Shown: piece by piece, positions 32,373 to 41,540 of the stretch
Layout of the letters: every line of letters starts with the position of its first letter
Numbering within the stretch: the first letter of the stretch is position 1
Source of the DNA: Paracoccus yeei ATCC BAA-599
GTDB lineage: Bacteria; Pseudomonadota; Alphaproteobacteria; Rhodobacterales; Rhodobacteraceae
NCBI RefSeq assembly: GCF_000622145.1
Contig: NZ_JHWH01000022.1
Span: forward strand, 25,061-89,060
Reading direction: 5' to 3'
DNA length: 64,000 bases
Program-made: the position numbers and the translations under genes
Notes under the pieces: model-generated
Databases searched by the model: none
What the model saw: the letters and a program-made list of their open reading frames with translations, nothing else
What the model was told of the DNA's origin: nothing

Positions 32373-33662
32373 ATGGCCCTCGACGCACCGACCAGCATTG
32401 CACCCTACGATGCGCCGCAAAAGGATCTCTACGAGATCGGCGAGATGCCCCCCCTGGGCTACGTCCCCAAGCAGATGTACGCTTGGGCGATCCGGCGCGA
32501 ACGCCATGGCGAACCCGACAAGGCCATGCAGATCGAAGTGGTGGAAACGCCCTCGATCGACAGCAACGAGGTGCTGGTCCTGGTGATGGCGGCGGGCGTC
32601 AACTACAACGGCATCTGGGCCGGGCTCGGCGTGCCGATCAGCCCCTTCGACGGCCATGGCGCGCCCTATCACATCGCGGGCTCGGACGCCTCGGGGATCG
32701 TCTGGGCGGTGGGCGACAAGGTCAAGAACTGGAAGGTCGGCGACGAGGTCGTCGTCCATTGCAACCAGGACGACGGAAACGACGAGGAATGCAACGGCGG
32801 CGACCCGATGTATTCGCCCAGCCAGCGCATCTGGGGCTATGAGACGCCGGACGGCAGCTTCGCCCAGTTCACCCGCGTCCAGGCCCAGCAGCTGATGCGC
32901 CGTCCCCGCCACCTGACCTGGGAGGAATCGGCCTGCTATACGCTGACGCTGGCCACCGCCTACCGGATGCTCTTCGGGCACGAGCCGCACGAACTGAAAC
33001 CGGGCATGAACGTGCTGGTCTGGGGCGCCTCGGGGGGCCTCGGGTCCTATGCGATCCAGTTGGTGAACGCCGCCGGCGGCAATGCCATCGGCGTCATCAG
33101 CGAAGAGGACAAGCGCGACTTCGTCATGGGCCTGGGCGCGAAAGGCGTCATCAACCGCAAGGAGTTCAACTGCTGGGGCCAGCTGCCCAAGGTGAACACG
33201 CCCGAATACAAGGACTGGTTCAACGAGGTGCGCCGTTTCGGCAAGGCGATCTGGGACATCACCGGCAAGGGCAACAACGTCGACATCGTCTTTGAACATC
33301 CGGGCGAGGCGACCTTCCCGGTTTCGACCTTCGTCTGCAAGAAGGGCGGCATGGTGGTGATCTGCGCCGGCACCACCGGGTTCAACTGCACCTTCGACGT
33401 GCGCTACATGTGGATGCACCAGAAGCGCCTGCAAGGCAGCCACTTCGCCCACCTGAAGCAGGCCAGCGCCGCGAACAAGCTGATGCTGGAACGCCGGCTC
33501 GATCCCTGCATGTCCGAGGTGTTCCCCTGGGCCGAAATTCCCGCCGCGCACATGAAGATGTACAAGAACCAGCACAAGCCCGGCAACATGGCGGTGCTGG
33601 TCCAGTCCCCGGTGACGGGCCTGCGCACCTTCGAGGACGCGCTGGAGGCGGGACGGCGCTAA
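32373..33662 (+). CDS. ccr: Crotonyl-CoA carboxylase/reductase
   Basis: 429 residues of the zinc-free MDR superfamily. It starts MALDAPTSIAPYDAPQKDLY and carries YVPKQMYAWAIRRERHGEPD, diagnostic of Ccr. CO2- and substrate-binding positions known from characterised Ccr are recognisable: Asn in GVNYNGIWAGL, Glu in WGYETPDGSFAQF, and His in WMHQKRLQGSHFAHL. Nucleotide-binding VWGASGGLGSYAIQLVNAAG. It reductively carboxylates crotonyl-CoA with NADPH to ethylmalonyl-CoA, the key step of the ethylmalonyl-CoA pathway, supplying Ecm via its epimerase. Confidence 0.97.
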   Translation: MALDAPTSIAPYDAPQKDLYEIGEMPPLGYVPKQMYAWAIRRERHGEPDKAMQIEVVETPSIDSNEVLVLVMAAGVNYNGIWAGLGVPISPFDGHGAPYHIAGSDASGIVWAVGDKVKNWKVGDEVVVHCNQDDGNDEECNGGDPMYSPSQRIWGYETPDGSFAQFTRVQAQQLMRRPRHLTWEESACYTLTLATAYRMLFGHEPHELKPGMNVLVWGASGGLGSYAIQLVNAAGGNAIGVISEEDKRDFVMGLGAKGVINRKEFNCWGQLPKVNTPEYKDWFNEVRRFGKAIWDITGKGNNVDIVFEHPGEATFPVSTFVCKKGGMVVICAGTTGFNCTFDVRYMWMHQKRLQGSHFAHLKQASAANKLMLERRLDPCMSEVFPWAEIPAAHMKMYKNQHKPGNMAVLVQSPVTGLRTFEDALEAGRR

Positions 33663-33672
33663 GCCCTCCGGG

Positions 33673-33700
33673 CCGGCGGGCACCAGCCATCCCGCCGGCT
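33673..33700. terminator. Hairpin after ccr
   Basis: GCCGGCGGG / CCCGCCGGC with a 10-nt loop, 10 bp beyond the ccr stop and between convergent genes. No strong U-run, so termination may be weak or Rho-assisted. Confidence 0.55.
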
Positions 33701-33740
33701 GCCCGCCCCCCGTCATGGCCGCAGAACAGGCGGCGCCCTG

Positions 33741-33947
33741 TCAGGCCTCCTCGCCGCCCTCGCGCGCATAGCGGCATTTCCATTCCCGCACGCGCTCGCG
33801 CGGATGCGCGGCCACCCAGCGGGCCAGTTCGTTCTGGCCCTGCAACATGCAGGTGAACAACCCGTTCTGTTCGAAGAAAAGCAGGCTGTGGTCGTGGCAG
33901 ACGCGCGGCTCGGCGATCAGGCAGGCGACGAAGAACAGCTCGATCAT
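33741..33947 (-). CDS. Small conserved-looking protein of unknown function
   Basis: 68 residues starting MIELFFVACLIAEPRVCHDH from ATG at 33947, 5 nt after GGAGG (an ATG four codons earlier overlaps the ribosome site). The N-terminal stretch is a short signal/anchor-like hydrophobic segment. Four cysteines (FVACL, RVCHD, FTCML, WKCRY) could form two disulfides, and the tail reads WVAAHPRERVREWKCRYARE. I believe similar about 70-residue proteins occur in other Rhodobacteraceae, but no function is known to me. Probably exported or periplasmic. Confidence 0.6.
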   Translation of the reverse strand: MIELFFVACLIAEPRVCHDHSLLFFEQNGLFTCMLQGQNELARWVAAHPRERVREWKCRYAREGGEEA

Positions 33948-34135
33948 GGCTTCCTCCATGATGACGCATCCCTACGCGCAGGGCGGGGAAAAGTTGCACC
34001 CGGCCTGCGGTCTTCACCGTTTTCCCAATACCCATGCCGACGCCGCCGACCGCCGCGACGGTTGCCGTTTCAGGTTGAAGCGCGCCGCCCTCCCGCGCTA
34101 AGCCGCGCGGGTGAACCACGGACACCGGGCGCATC

Positions 34136-34738
34136 ATGCTGATCTTCATCCAACCGCGGCTCGTGCTGCTGTCGATCCCCAAGACCGGGACGACCGCGCT
34201 GGAACAGGCGCTTGCGCCGCGGGCCGAGATCGCCTTCCGCGCCCGACCCGAGATCAAGCACCTGACCCACCGCCAGTACCTGAACCGGATCAAGCCGCTG
34301 CTCGCCCCCCTGCGGGGGCCGGAATTCGAAAGCATGGCCGTGGTGCGCGAACCGCTGGACTGGCTGCGCAGCTGGTATCGCTTTCGCCTGCGCGACGACC
34401 TGATCGGGCATGAAAACAGCACCGCCACGGTCAGCTTTGACCGCTTCGTGCGCGACTACCTGTCCGAAGGGCGCCGCCCGGCCTATGCGCGTCTGGGTCG
34501 GCAGTCGGCCTTCCTGACCGACCACGACGACCGGCTCGCGGTCCGCCACGTCTATCGCTACGAGGCGATGGACCTCGCGCTCGACTTCCTGTCGGACCGG
34601 CTGGGCACACCCGTCACGCTGGAACGCGCCAATGCCTCCCCCCCGGCAACGACCGAGCTTTCCCCCGAGACCGAGGCCCTGGCCCGCAAGGCGCTGGCCC
34701 GGGAATACGAGGTCTGGCAGGCCGCCCGGCACATCTAG
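34136..34738 (+). CDS. Sulfotransferase-family-like protein
   Basis: 200 residues. The N-terminal strand-loop LVLLSIPKTGTTALEQALAP matches the PAPS-binding 5'-phosphosulfate loop (PKTGTT), and SMAVVREPLDWLRSWYRFRL matches the 3'-phosphate region (REP...S.Y) of sulfotransferases. The rest is shorter than typical carbohydrate sulfotransferases (about 250-300 residues). Acceptor unknown; membrane or surface glycans are common targets. Convergent with the RatA/Coq10-like gene, 7 bp apart. Confidence 0.75.
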   Translation: MLIFIQPRLVLLSIPKTGTTALEQALAPRAEIAFRARPEIKHLTHRQYLNRIKPLLAPLRGPEFESMAVVREPLDWLRSWYRFRLRDDLIGHENSTATVSFDRFVRDYLSEGRRPAYARLGRQSAFLTDHDDRLAVRHVYRYEAMDLALDFLSDRLGTPVTLERANASPPATTELSPETEALARKALAREYEVWQAARHI

Positions 34739-34745
34739 CCTGCGC

Positions 34746-35207
34746 TCAGGCGGCGCCGTAAAGCGCGCGGGCGCGGTCCTCGAAGGCGCGGACGATGCGC
34801 GTCATCGCCTCGCCGAAGACGACGCCGATCACCCTGCCGAGGATGGCGTTGCGAAACTCGAAGTCGACGAAGAAATCGACCTTGCAGCCCGTTTCCGGCG
34901 CAGGCAGGTCGGCAAAGCTCCAGCCGCTTTTCAGATAGCGGAACGGGCCGTCCAGATATTCGGTGTCGATGCGCTTGCGCTCGGGCCACAGCGTCACGCG
35001 CGAACCGAAGCGTTCGCGAAACACCTTGAAGCTGATGACCAGGTCGGCCTCGACCACCTCGCTGCCCTCTGGCCCGGGGGTGCGGGCGCGGATTCGGGCG
35101 GCGCTGTTCCAGGGCAGGAACTCGGGGTATCTTTCGATGTCGGCGACCAGCGCATACATCTGGTCGGCGGTATAGGGCAGGATGCGGCTGTCGCTGTGCT
35201 GAGGCAA
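34746..35207 (-). CDS. SRPBCC family protein, Coq10/RatA-like
   Basis: 153 residues of the START/Bet v 1-like fold: SRILPYTADQMYALVADIER, YPEFLPWNSAARI, VDFFVDFEFRNAILGRVIGV. This is the ubiquinone-binding COQ10 family, which in E. coli was named RatA because its overproduction blocks 70S assembly. In alphaproteobacteria a role in ubiquinone handling is more likely. Stands alone, divergent from a small membrane-protein gene. Confidence 0.9.
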   Translation of the reverse strand: MPQHSDSRILPYTADQMYALVADIERYPEFLPWNSAARIRARTPGPEGSEVVEADLVISFKVFRERFGSRVTLWPERKRIDTEYLDGPFRYLKSGWSFADLPAPETGCKVDFFVDFEFRNAILGRVIGVVFGEAMTRIVRAFEDRARALYGAA

Positions 35208-35261
35208 GACGTGGTCCCGGGGCGATTTCCGTTTCGGGCAGCACTATAGGGTATGGACCAT

Positions 35262-35450
35262 ATGAACAACCTCATCTGGCTGCTGCGGGCCTCCCGCTGG
35301 GCGCGGAACCCGCCCAGCGCCAAACGGGTCAAGCTGGTGCTTGCCGTGATCGCGGCCTGCGTCGCCATCGCGGGAATGCAGCATTTCGGCCTGTGGCCCG
35401 ACTGGGCCATCATGGACCGGCCGCGCGGGATGCATCTGCAACGGCCCTGA
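35262..35450 (+). CDS. Small single-pass membrane protein
   Basis: 62 residues beginning MNNLIWLLRASRWARNPPSA, then VKLVLAVIAACVAIAGMQHF as one membrane helix and a short tail. ATG at 35262 is chosen because AGGG lies 9 nt upstream; the ATG at 35253 is too close to it. The basic PPSAKR segment before the helix suggests the N-terminus stays cytoplasmic. I recall similar short proteins in Rhodobacteraceae, function unknown. Confidence 0.65.
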   Translation: MNNLIWLLRASRWARNPPSAKRVKLVLAVIAACVAIAGMQHFGLWPDWAIMDRPRGMHLQRP

Positions 35451-35474
35451 CGATCGGGCGTAATGTGGGGGCCG

Positions 35475-36326
35475 CTACAGCCCCGCCGCCTTGAAGGTGT
35501 TGCACTGCGCCAGTTCGCCCGAGTTGAAGCCGCGGTCGAACCATTCCTGCCGCTCGGCCGACGAGCCGTGGGTAAAGCTGTCGCGCATGGGCGCGCGGCC
35601 CGCCTTTTCCATCAGCCGGTCGTCGCCCACGGCGGCGGCGGCGTTCATCGCCTCCTCGATGTCGCCGGGCTGGAGGGTGCCGAACATCTCGTTTGCCTGG
35701 CGCGCCCAGATGCCGGCGAAGCAGTCGGCCTGCAACTCGGTCATGACCGAGATGCGGTTCGCGTCCGCCTGGCTGGATTGCTGGCGGGCCTGCATGGTCT
35801 GGCCCAGGATGCCCAGCTGGTTCTGGACATGGTGGCCGACCTCGTGCGCGATGACATAGGCAAAGGCGAAATCGCCGCCCGCGTCCATCCGGGTCTGCAT
35901 CGTCCGGAAGAAATCGGTGTCCAGATAGACCGTCCGGTCGTTCGGGCAATAGAACGGTCCCATCGCCGATTGCGCCGTGCCGCAGGCCGAACTGTCGATC
36001 CCCGAGAACATCACCAGCTGCGGCGCGACATAGTCGACGCCGGCCTGCGCCGGCAGGATGCTGGCCCAGACCTCCTCGGTATCGGCCAGCACGACGCTGA
36101 CGAACTGGCCGACCTCCTGTTCCTCGGGGGTCAACTCGCGCGCCTCGCCAGGCTGGCCGCCATCGTCCATCGCCCCCACGATGGGCGAGATGTCGATGCC
36201 GAAGAAATAGCCCACCGCCAGGATCGCCAGCATGCCCACGATGCCGACGCCGCCCGCGGCCCCCGCGCGTCCCATGCCGCGCCGGTCCTCGACGTTCCGG
36301 CTGCCCCGCCTGCCCCGCCATTCCAT
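35475..36326 (-). CDS. YpfJ-family neutral zinc metallopeptidase
   Basis: 283 residues. It begins MEWRGRRGSRNVEDRRG, the conserved cytoplasmic start of this family. One membrane helix (GIVGMLAILAVGYFFGI) follows, then a periplasmic domain with CPNDRTVYLDTDFFRTMQTR, zinc motif AFAYVIAHEVGHHVQNQLGI (HExxH), and ELQADCFAGIWARQAN with the third ligand region. Proteolytic targets are unknown. Divergent from the DedA gene by 130 bp. Confidence 0.92.
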   Translation of the reverse strand: MEWRGRRGSRNVEDRRGMGRAGAAGGVGIVGMLAILAVGYFFGIDISPIVGAMDDGGQPGEARELTPEEQEVGQFVSVVLADTEEVWASILPAQAGVDYVAPQLVMFSGIDSSACGTAQSAMGPFYCPNDRTVYLDTDFFRTMQTRMDAGGDFAFAYVIAHEVGHHVQNQLGILGQTMQARQQSSQADANRISVMTELQADCFAGIWARQANEMFGTLQPGDIEEAMNAAAAVGDDRLMEKAGRAPMRDSFTHGSSAERQEWFDRGFNSGELAQCNTFKAAGL

Positions 36327-36456
36327 GATCCGCCCTCCCGCGTAACGGCCTGTCACGATGTGATAACGCGATTGCGCCATTCCGCAACCGTTTCGCGGCC
36401 TTGACAGTTCCGGCCCCCGCGTCCAGCAAAGCGACGCAGGCAAGCGGGGACGGGCG

Positions 36457-37053
36457 ATGTTCGACTGGGTGGTCTCGACGATCGAGGGCTGGGGCTATCT
36501 GGGGGTCTTCCTGCTGATGGTGGCCGAGAACATCTTTCCGCCGATCCCCTCCGAGGTCATCATGCCGCTGGCCGGGTTCCTGGCCGGTCGGGGCGACCTG
36601 TCTTTGGCCCTGACCATCCTGGTCGGCACGCTGGGTTCGGTCCTGGGCACGCTGGCCTGGTACTATCTGGGCCGCGCCATCGGCGAGGCGCGGCTGAAGC
36701 GTTTCGCCGCCCGCCACGGCCGGCTGCTGACGCTGGCGCCTTCGGACATCGACAATGCGCGGGACTGGTTCCAGCGCCACGGCGCGGCGGCGGTGTTCTT
36801 CGGCCGCATGATCCCGGCGATCCGCACGCTGATCTCGGTCCCGGCGGGGCTGTCGAACATGCCGTTCTGGCGCTTCCTGCTTTATACCGTCCTGGGCTCG
36901 GCGCTGTGGACGGGGGTGCTGACCGTCGCGGGGCTGGTGCTGCACGAAAACTATGCGCTGGTTGCCGATTACGTCGATCCGCTGTCCAAGCTGGTGATCG
37001 TGGCGGTGGTCGCGATCTATCTGTGGCGGGTGATCCGCTGGAAACCGCATTGA
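36457..37053 (+). CDS. DedA family membrane protein
   Basis: 198 residues. The DedA pattern is clear: GYLGVFLLMVAENIFPPIPS with the conserved acidic/proline cluster, EVIMPLAGFLAGRGDLSLAL, then FQRHGAAAVFFGRMIPAIRT with the conserved R and P, and LISVPAGLSNMPFWRFLLYT. DedA proteins are reentrant-loop transporters, and members of the family flip undecaprenyl phosphate or phospholipids. It lies 8 bp before dsbB and is likely cotranscribed. Confidence 0.93.
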   Translation: MFDWVVSTIEGWGYLGVFLLMVAENIFPPIPSEVIMPLAGFLAGRGDLSLALTILVGTLGSVLGTLAWYYLGRAIGEARLKRFAARHGRLLTLAPSDIDNARDWFQRHGAAAVFFGRMIPAIRTLISVPAGLSNMPFWRFLLYTVLGSALWTGVLTVAGLVLHENYALVADYVDPLSKLVIVAVVAIYLWRVIRWKPH

Positions 37054-37061
37054 GGGCTGCG

Positions 37062-37547
37062 ATGACACCAAGACAGATGGGAATGGCCGCGGGCGCCGGT
37101 TCGGCGCTGTTGCTGGCGGCGGCTCTGGGATTCCAGGCGGCGGGCTATGCGCCCTGCGAGCTGTGCATCCTGCAGCGCTGGCCGCATCTGGCCGCCGCCG
37201 TGGCCGGCGCGCTGGTCGCGGTGCTGGGCTGGCGGCGCTGGCTGGCGGCGCTGGGGCTGGCCGCGGCGCTGGCGGCCTTCGGTCTGGCCGTCTATCACGC
37301 CGGGGTCGAGATGCAGCTTTGGGCCGGGCCGCAGCACTGTTCGGGGGGCGTGTCGAACCTGGCCGCCATGTCCACGCAGGACCTGCTGGCCGCGATCAAC
37401 GCCGCGCCCGTCGTGCGCTGCGACCAGGTCGCCTGGAGCCTGTTCGGCATTTCGATGGCGGGCTGGAACGCGATCTGCTCGGCCGGGCTCGCCGCGCTGT
37501 GGCTGGCCTGCCTGCGCGGGCGCGACAGACAGCGCGGGCTGGCCTGA
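37062..37547 (+). CDS. dsbB: Disulfide bond formation protein DsbB
   Basis: 161 residues, four membrane helices. The first redox pair is in APCELCILQRWPHLAAAVAG (CxxC in the periplasmic loop). The second periplasmic loop holds the second Cys pair in PQHCSGGVSN and PVVRCDQVAWSLFGISMAGW. DsbB reoxidises DsbA and passes electrons to ubiquinone. Directly downstream of the DedA gene. Confidence 0.93.
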   Translation: MTPRQMGMAAGAGSALLLAAALGFQAAGYAPCELCILQRWPHLAAAVAGALVAVLGWRRWLAALGLAAALAAFGLAVYHAGVEMQLWAGPQHCSGGVSNLAAMSTQDLLAAINAAPVVRCDQVAWSLFGISMAGWNAICSAGLAALWLACLRGRDRQRGLA

Positions 37548-37629
37548 ACGGGCTTTCCCGGCCCGGAAAGATTGCGCCGCCCGCTGGTATGGGATAGACC
37601 GCCTTTCAACAAGATGTTGAGGCGATCCT

Positions 37630-40371
37630 TTGGCTGATACCCCCGAAAACGACGACGGTTCCGCAGAGAACGGGACGCCCGAGCGTGCCGTCATGCCCCA
37701 TGACGGGCCGGTCATCGACATCGCGCGCGAAATGCGCTCGTCCTATCTCGATTACGCCATGTCGGTCATCGTCAGCCGGGCCATTCCCGACCTGCGCGAC
37801 GGGCTGAAGCCGGTGCACCGGCGCATCCTGTTCGCCATGCACGAAACCGGCAACACCCACGACAAGCCCTATCGCAAGTCGGCCCGCCCGGTCGGCGACG
37901 TCATGGGTAAGTATCACCCGCACGGCGACGCGGCGATCTATGACGCGCTGGTGCGGATGGCGCAGGACTTTTCCATGTCCCTGCCCCTGCTGGACGGGCA
38001 GGGCAACTTCGGCTCGATGGACGGCGATTCCGCGGCGGCCATGCGCTATACCGAGGTGCGGATGGACAAGCCCTCGGCCTACCTGCTGATGGACATCGAC
38101 AAGGACACGGTCGAGTTCCAGGACAACTACGACGGCAAGGACCGCGAGCCGACGGTGCTGCCGGCGCGCTTTCCGAACATGCTGGTCAACGGCGCGGGCG
38201 GCATCGCCGTGGGCATGGCGACGAACATCCCGCCCCACAACCTGGGCGAGGTGATCGACGCCACGCTGGAACTGATCGCCAACCCCGATCTGCCGACCGA
38301 ACGCCTGCTGGACATCATCCCGGGCCCGGACTTTCCGACCGGCGGCATCATCCTGGGCCGCTCGGGCGCGCGCAAGGCCTATCTGGAAGGGCGCGGGTCT
38401 GTCGTCATCCGCGCCAAGACCCGGATCGAGGAAGGCCGCAACGGCCGCCAGATGATCGTCCTGGACGAGATCCCCTATCAGGTGAACAAGGCCACGCTGA
38501 TCGAGAAGATCGCGGAACTCGCCAAGGAAAAGCGCATCGAGGGCATCGCCCATGTGCAGGACGAATCCGACCGCGTCGGCGTGCGGGTCGTCATCGAACT
38601 CAAGCGCGACGCCACGGCCGAGGTGGTGCTGAACCAGCTGTTCCGCTTTACCGCCATGCAGACCAGCTTCGGCTGCAACATGCTGGCGCTGAACGGCGGC
38701 CGGCCGGAACAGCTGGCGCTGCGCGACTTCCTGACCCATTTCATCGCCTTCCGCGAAGAGGTCGTGGCGCGGCGCACCGCCTATGAGCTGCGCCGCGCCC
38801 GCGAACGGGCGCATGTGCTGTGCGGCCTGGCGGTCGCGGTGTCGAACGTCGACGAGGTGGTGGCCACCATCCGGTCCTCGGCCGACACGGCCGAGGCGCG
38901 GGGGCGGCTGATGGAGCGGCGCTGGCCGGCGCATGAGATCGTCGAATACCTGCGGCTGATCGACGATCCGCTGCATCCCGTGAACGAGGATGGCACCTAC
39001 AACCTGTCCGAGACCCAGGCCCGCGCCATCCTGGAACTGCGCCTGCAGCGCCTGACGCAACTGGGCGTGCAGGAGGTCACGGACGAGCTGAAATCCCTGG
39101 CCGAGTCGATCCGCGACTATCTGGCGATCCTGGCGTCGCGCGACCGCATCATGGCGATCATCAGCGACGAATTGCGCGAGGTGCGCAGCCAGTTCGCCGT
39201 GCCGCGCCGGACCGAGATCACCGACTGGGCGGGCGATCTGGACGACGAGGACCTGATCGAGCGCGAGGACATGGTCGTCACCATCACCTCGGGCGGCTAC
39301 ATCAAGCGCACCGCGTTGGCCGAATTCCGCAGCCAGCGGCGCGGCGGCAAGGGCCTGTCGGGCATGGCCACCAAGGAAGACGACGTGGTGACCACGCTGT
39401 TCGTCGCCAACACGCATACGGAACTGCTGTTCTTCACCACCGACGGCATGGTCTATCGGCTCAAGACCTGGCGCCTGCCGCTGGGCGGGCGCACCGCCAA
39501 GGGCAAGGCCATCGTCAACATCCTGCCGATCGACCCGGGCGTTTCCATCGCGGCACTGATGCCGGTCGATGCGCCCGAAAAGGACTGGGAGGACTATCAG
39601 GTCGTGTTCGCCACCTCGGACGGTGACGTGCGGCGCAATGCGCTGTCGGACTTCGCCAACGTCATGCGCAACGGCAAGATCGCCATGAAGCTGCCCGAAG
39701 GGGTCGAGCTGATCGGCGTGCGCATGGCGACGGCGGGCGACGACGTGATGCTGGTGACGGCGGCGGGCCGCGCGATCCGCTTCCCGACGACCGACGTGCG
39801 GGTCTTCAAGGGCCGCGATTCGACCGGCGTCCGGGGCATCCGCCTGGCCAAGGGCGACCGCGTGGTCAGCATGTCCGTCATCCGCCATTTCGAGGCCGAC
39901 CCGGCCGAACGCGCCGCCTATCTGAAGATGCGCCGCGCCGTGGCCGGTGCGCTGGACGACGGCGCCGAGGCGGACGAGGACGAGGAAGCCGTGGCCGAGG
40001 GCAGCGTGACCCAGGAACGCTATGCCGAGATGTCGGCGGCCGAGGACCTGATCCTGACCATCACCGCCAAGGGCTCGGGCAAGATCAGTTCCAGCCACGA
40101 CTATCCGGTGCGCGGGCGCGGCGGCCAGGGCGTGATGGCGATGGACAAGGCCATGCGTGGCGGTGAACTGGTCGCAAGCTTCCCGGTCGAAGGCGACGAC
40201 CAGATCATGCTGGCGACATCGACCGGGCAGTCGATCCGGGTGCCTGTCGACGGGATCAGCTTCCGTTCGCGCTCTGCCGGCGGCGTGCGCGTCTTCAATA
40301 CCGGAGAGGGCGAGACGGTGGTTTCCGTTGCCCGCATCGCCGAAAATGGCGAGGATGAGGCCGAGGCATAA
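37630..40371 (+). CDS. gyrA: DNA gyrase subunit A (TTG start)
   Basis: 913 residues from TTG at 37630, 8 nt after GAGG. The breakage-reunion domain includes [20 protein letters not shown] and [20 protein letters not shown]. The catalytic Tyr lies in [15 protein letters not shown]. The GyrA box QRRGGKG near residue 575 starts the C-terminal DNA-wrapping pinwheel, proving gyrA rather than parC. At the quinolone-determining region the sequence is [21 protein letters not shown]. coli Ser83 is Ala here and Asp87 is kept, as in several alphaproteobacteria with natural nalidixic-acid tolerance. An acidic insertion occurs near residues 775-800. Confidence 0.98.
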   Translation: MADTPENDDGSAENGTPERAVMPHDGPVIDIAREMRSSYLDYAMSVIVSRAIPDLRDGLKPVHRRILFAMHETGNTHDKPYRKSARPVGDVMGKYHPHGDAAIYDALVRMAQDFSMSLPLLDGQGNFGSMDGDSAAAMRYTEVRMDKPSAYLLMDIDKDTVEFQDNYDGKDREPTVLPARFPNMLVNGAGGIAVGMATNIPPHNLGEVIDATLELIANPDLPTERLLDIIPGPDFPTGGIILGRSGARKAYLEGRGSVVIRAKTRIEEGRNGRQMIVLDEIPYQVNKATLIEKIAELAKEKRIEGIAHVQDESDRVGVRVVIELKRDATAEVVLNQLFRFTAMQTSFGCNMLALNGGRPEQLALRDFLTHFIAFREEVVARRTAYELRRARERAHVLCGLAVAVSNVDEVVATIRSSADTAEARGRLMERRWPAHEIVEYLRLIDDPLHPVNEDGTYNLSETQARAILELRLQRLTQLGVQEVTDELKSLAESIRDYLAILASRDRIMAIISDELREVRSQFAVPRRTEITDWAGDLDDEDLIEREDMVVTITSGGYIKRTALAEFRSQRRGGKGLSGMATKEDDVVTTLFVANTHTELLFFTTDGMVYRLKTWRLPLGGRTAKGKAIVNILPIDPGVSIAALMPVDAPEKDWEDYQVVFATSDGDVRRNALSDFANVMRNGKIAMKLPEGVELIGVRMATAGDDVMLVTAAGRAIRFPTTDVRVFKGRDSTGVRGIRLAKGDRVVSMSVIRHFEADPAERAAYLKMRRAVAGALDDGAEADEDEEAVAEGSVTQERYAEMSAAEDLILTITAKGSGKISSSHDYPVRGRGGQGVMAMDKAMRGGELVASFPVEGDDQIMLATSTGQSIRVPVDGISFRSRSAGGVRVFNTGEGETVVSVARIAENGEDEAEA

Positions 40372-40422
40372 GGACCGCCGGGGCAGACGGCCCCGGTCCC
40401 GCCAGCATCGTGAGGGACAGGA

Positions 40423-41532
40423 TTGAAGGCACGCGACTCGCAGCTGAGCGAACGGTTGCAGACCGGCTTTCTGGGGGTCATCGCCTTTGGGCTGATTCTG
40501 GCGCTGCTGGTGCAGGCGCGCTTCATCCTGGTCTGCCTGGCCTTCGCCATCATCATCTTTTCGCTGACATCGGATGCGATATCGGCCTTTGCGCGGCTGA
40601 AGGTGCCCAACTGGCTGGCAACGACGCTGGCGCTGATCGCCATCACCGTGGGCGTCCTTTGGGCCGCGACCACGGTGGTGGGCCAGGTCAACGAGGTGGT
40701 GACGACCTCGATCGCCTATACCGACCGGGCGCAACGGGTGCTGGCCACGCTCAGCGAACGCTGGGGCCCCAAGGCGCAGGAAAACATCGCGACCTTCCTG
40801 GGCAACATCGACGTGGCGGGCTGGATCCGCTCGGCCGCGTCGCAGGCGTCGAACCTGATTTCCGGCTCGGTCCTGATCCTGACCTTCGTGGGCTTCATGT
40901 TCAGCGAACGGATCTGGTTCCCGGTCAAGGTCGAGCGGCTGACCGGCGACCCGGCCCGCGCCCAGCTTTGGCTGGACACGGTCCACACCATCATGCGGCG
41001 GGTGAACCGCTATCTGGTGGTCAAGACCGGGATCAGCGCCGTCACCGCCGGGCTGATCTGGCTGATCTTTCGCGGCGCCGGGCTTGAACTTGCGGGCGCC
41101 ATCGCCACGCTGACCTTCATCCTGAACTTCATCCCCACGCTCGGCTCGATCATCGCGACGGTCGTTACCGTGGCGATGGTGCTGGCGCAGACCGGCGACC
41201 CGGCGACCACGCTGGCGCTGGGCAGCCTGACGACGGTGGTGCATTTCGTCATCGGCAACATCTTCGACCCGATGCTGCTGGGCCAGACGCTGCGGCTGTC
41301 ATCCTTTGGAATCGTGCTGGCGCTGGCCTTCTGGGGCGCGGTCTGGGGCATCGCCGGCACCTTCCTGGCGGTGCCGATCATGGTCGCGGTCATGATCGTC
41401 TGCGCCCGCATCCCCTGGCTGCGGCCCGTGGCCGTCATGCTGTCGCAGGAAGGCGTCCCCGAGGCCGAGCCGCCGTCGCGCCGGCTGCGGATGGCCGCGG
41501 CCGGAACCGAGGCGTCCGCCCGGGACCCGTAG
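40423..41532 (+). CDS. AI-2E family transporter (TTG start)
   Basis: 369 residues from TTG at 40423, 8 nt after GAGGG. About eight membrane helices, with the family's long central amphipathic part and the C-terminal signature LTFILNFIPTLGSIIATVVT and GNIFDPMLLGQTLRLSSFGI. The family includes TqsA (autoinducer-2 export) and Na+/H+ antiporters; substrates are mostly unproven. It lies 51 bp after gyrA with a GC-rich hairpin (40372-40399) between, so partial cotranscription is possible. Confidence 0.9.
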   Translation: MKARDSQLSERLQTGFLGVIAFGLILALLVQARFILVCLAFAIIIFSLTSDAISAFARLKVPNWLATTLALIAITVGVLWAATTVVGQVNEVVTTSIAYTDRAQRVLATLSERWGPKAQENIATFLGNIDVAGWIRSAASQASNLISGSVLILTFVGFMFSERIWFPVKVERLTGDPARAQLWLDTVHTIMRRVNRYLVVKTGISAVTAGLIWLIFRGAGLELAGAIATLTFILNFIPTLGSIIATVVTVAMVLAQTGDPATTLALGSLTTVVHFVIGNIFDPMLLGQTLRLSSFGIVLALAFWGAVWGIAGTFLAVPIMVAVMIVCARIPWLRPVAVMLSQEGVPEAEPPSRRLRMAAAGTEASARDP

Positions 41533-41540
41533 CGCCGCGA

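Noticed and set aside
37606..41244. 1212-codon minus-strand frame antisense to gyrA and the AI-2E gene
   Set aside because: Low-complexity His/Arg/Gln/Asp composition, no recognisable family, fully explained as the shadow of gyrA.
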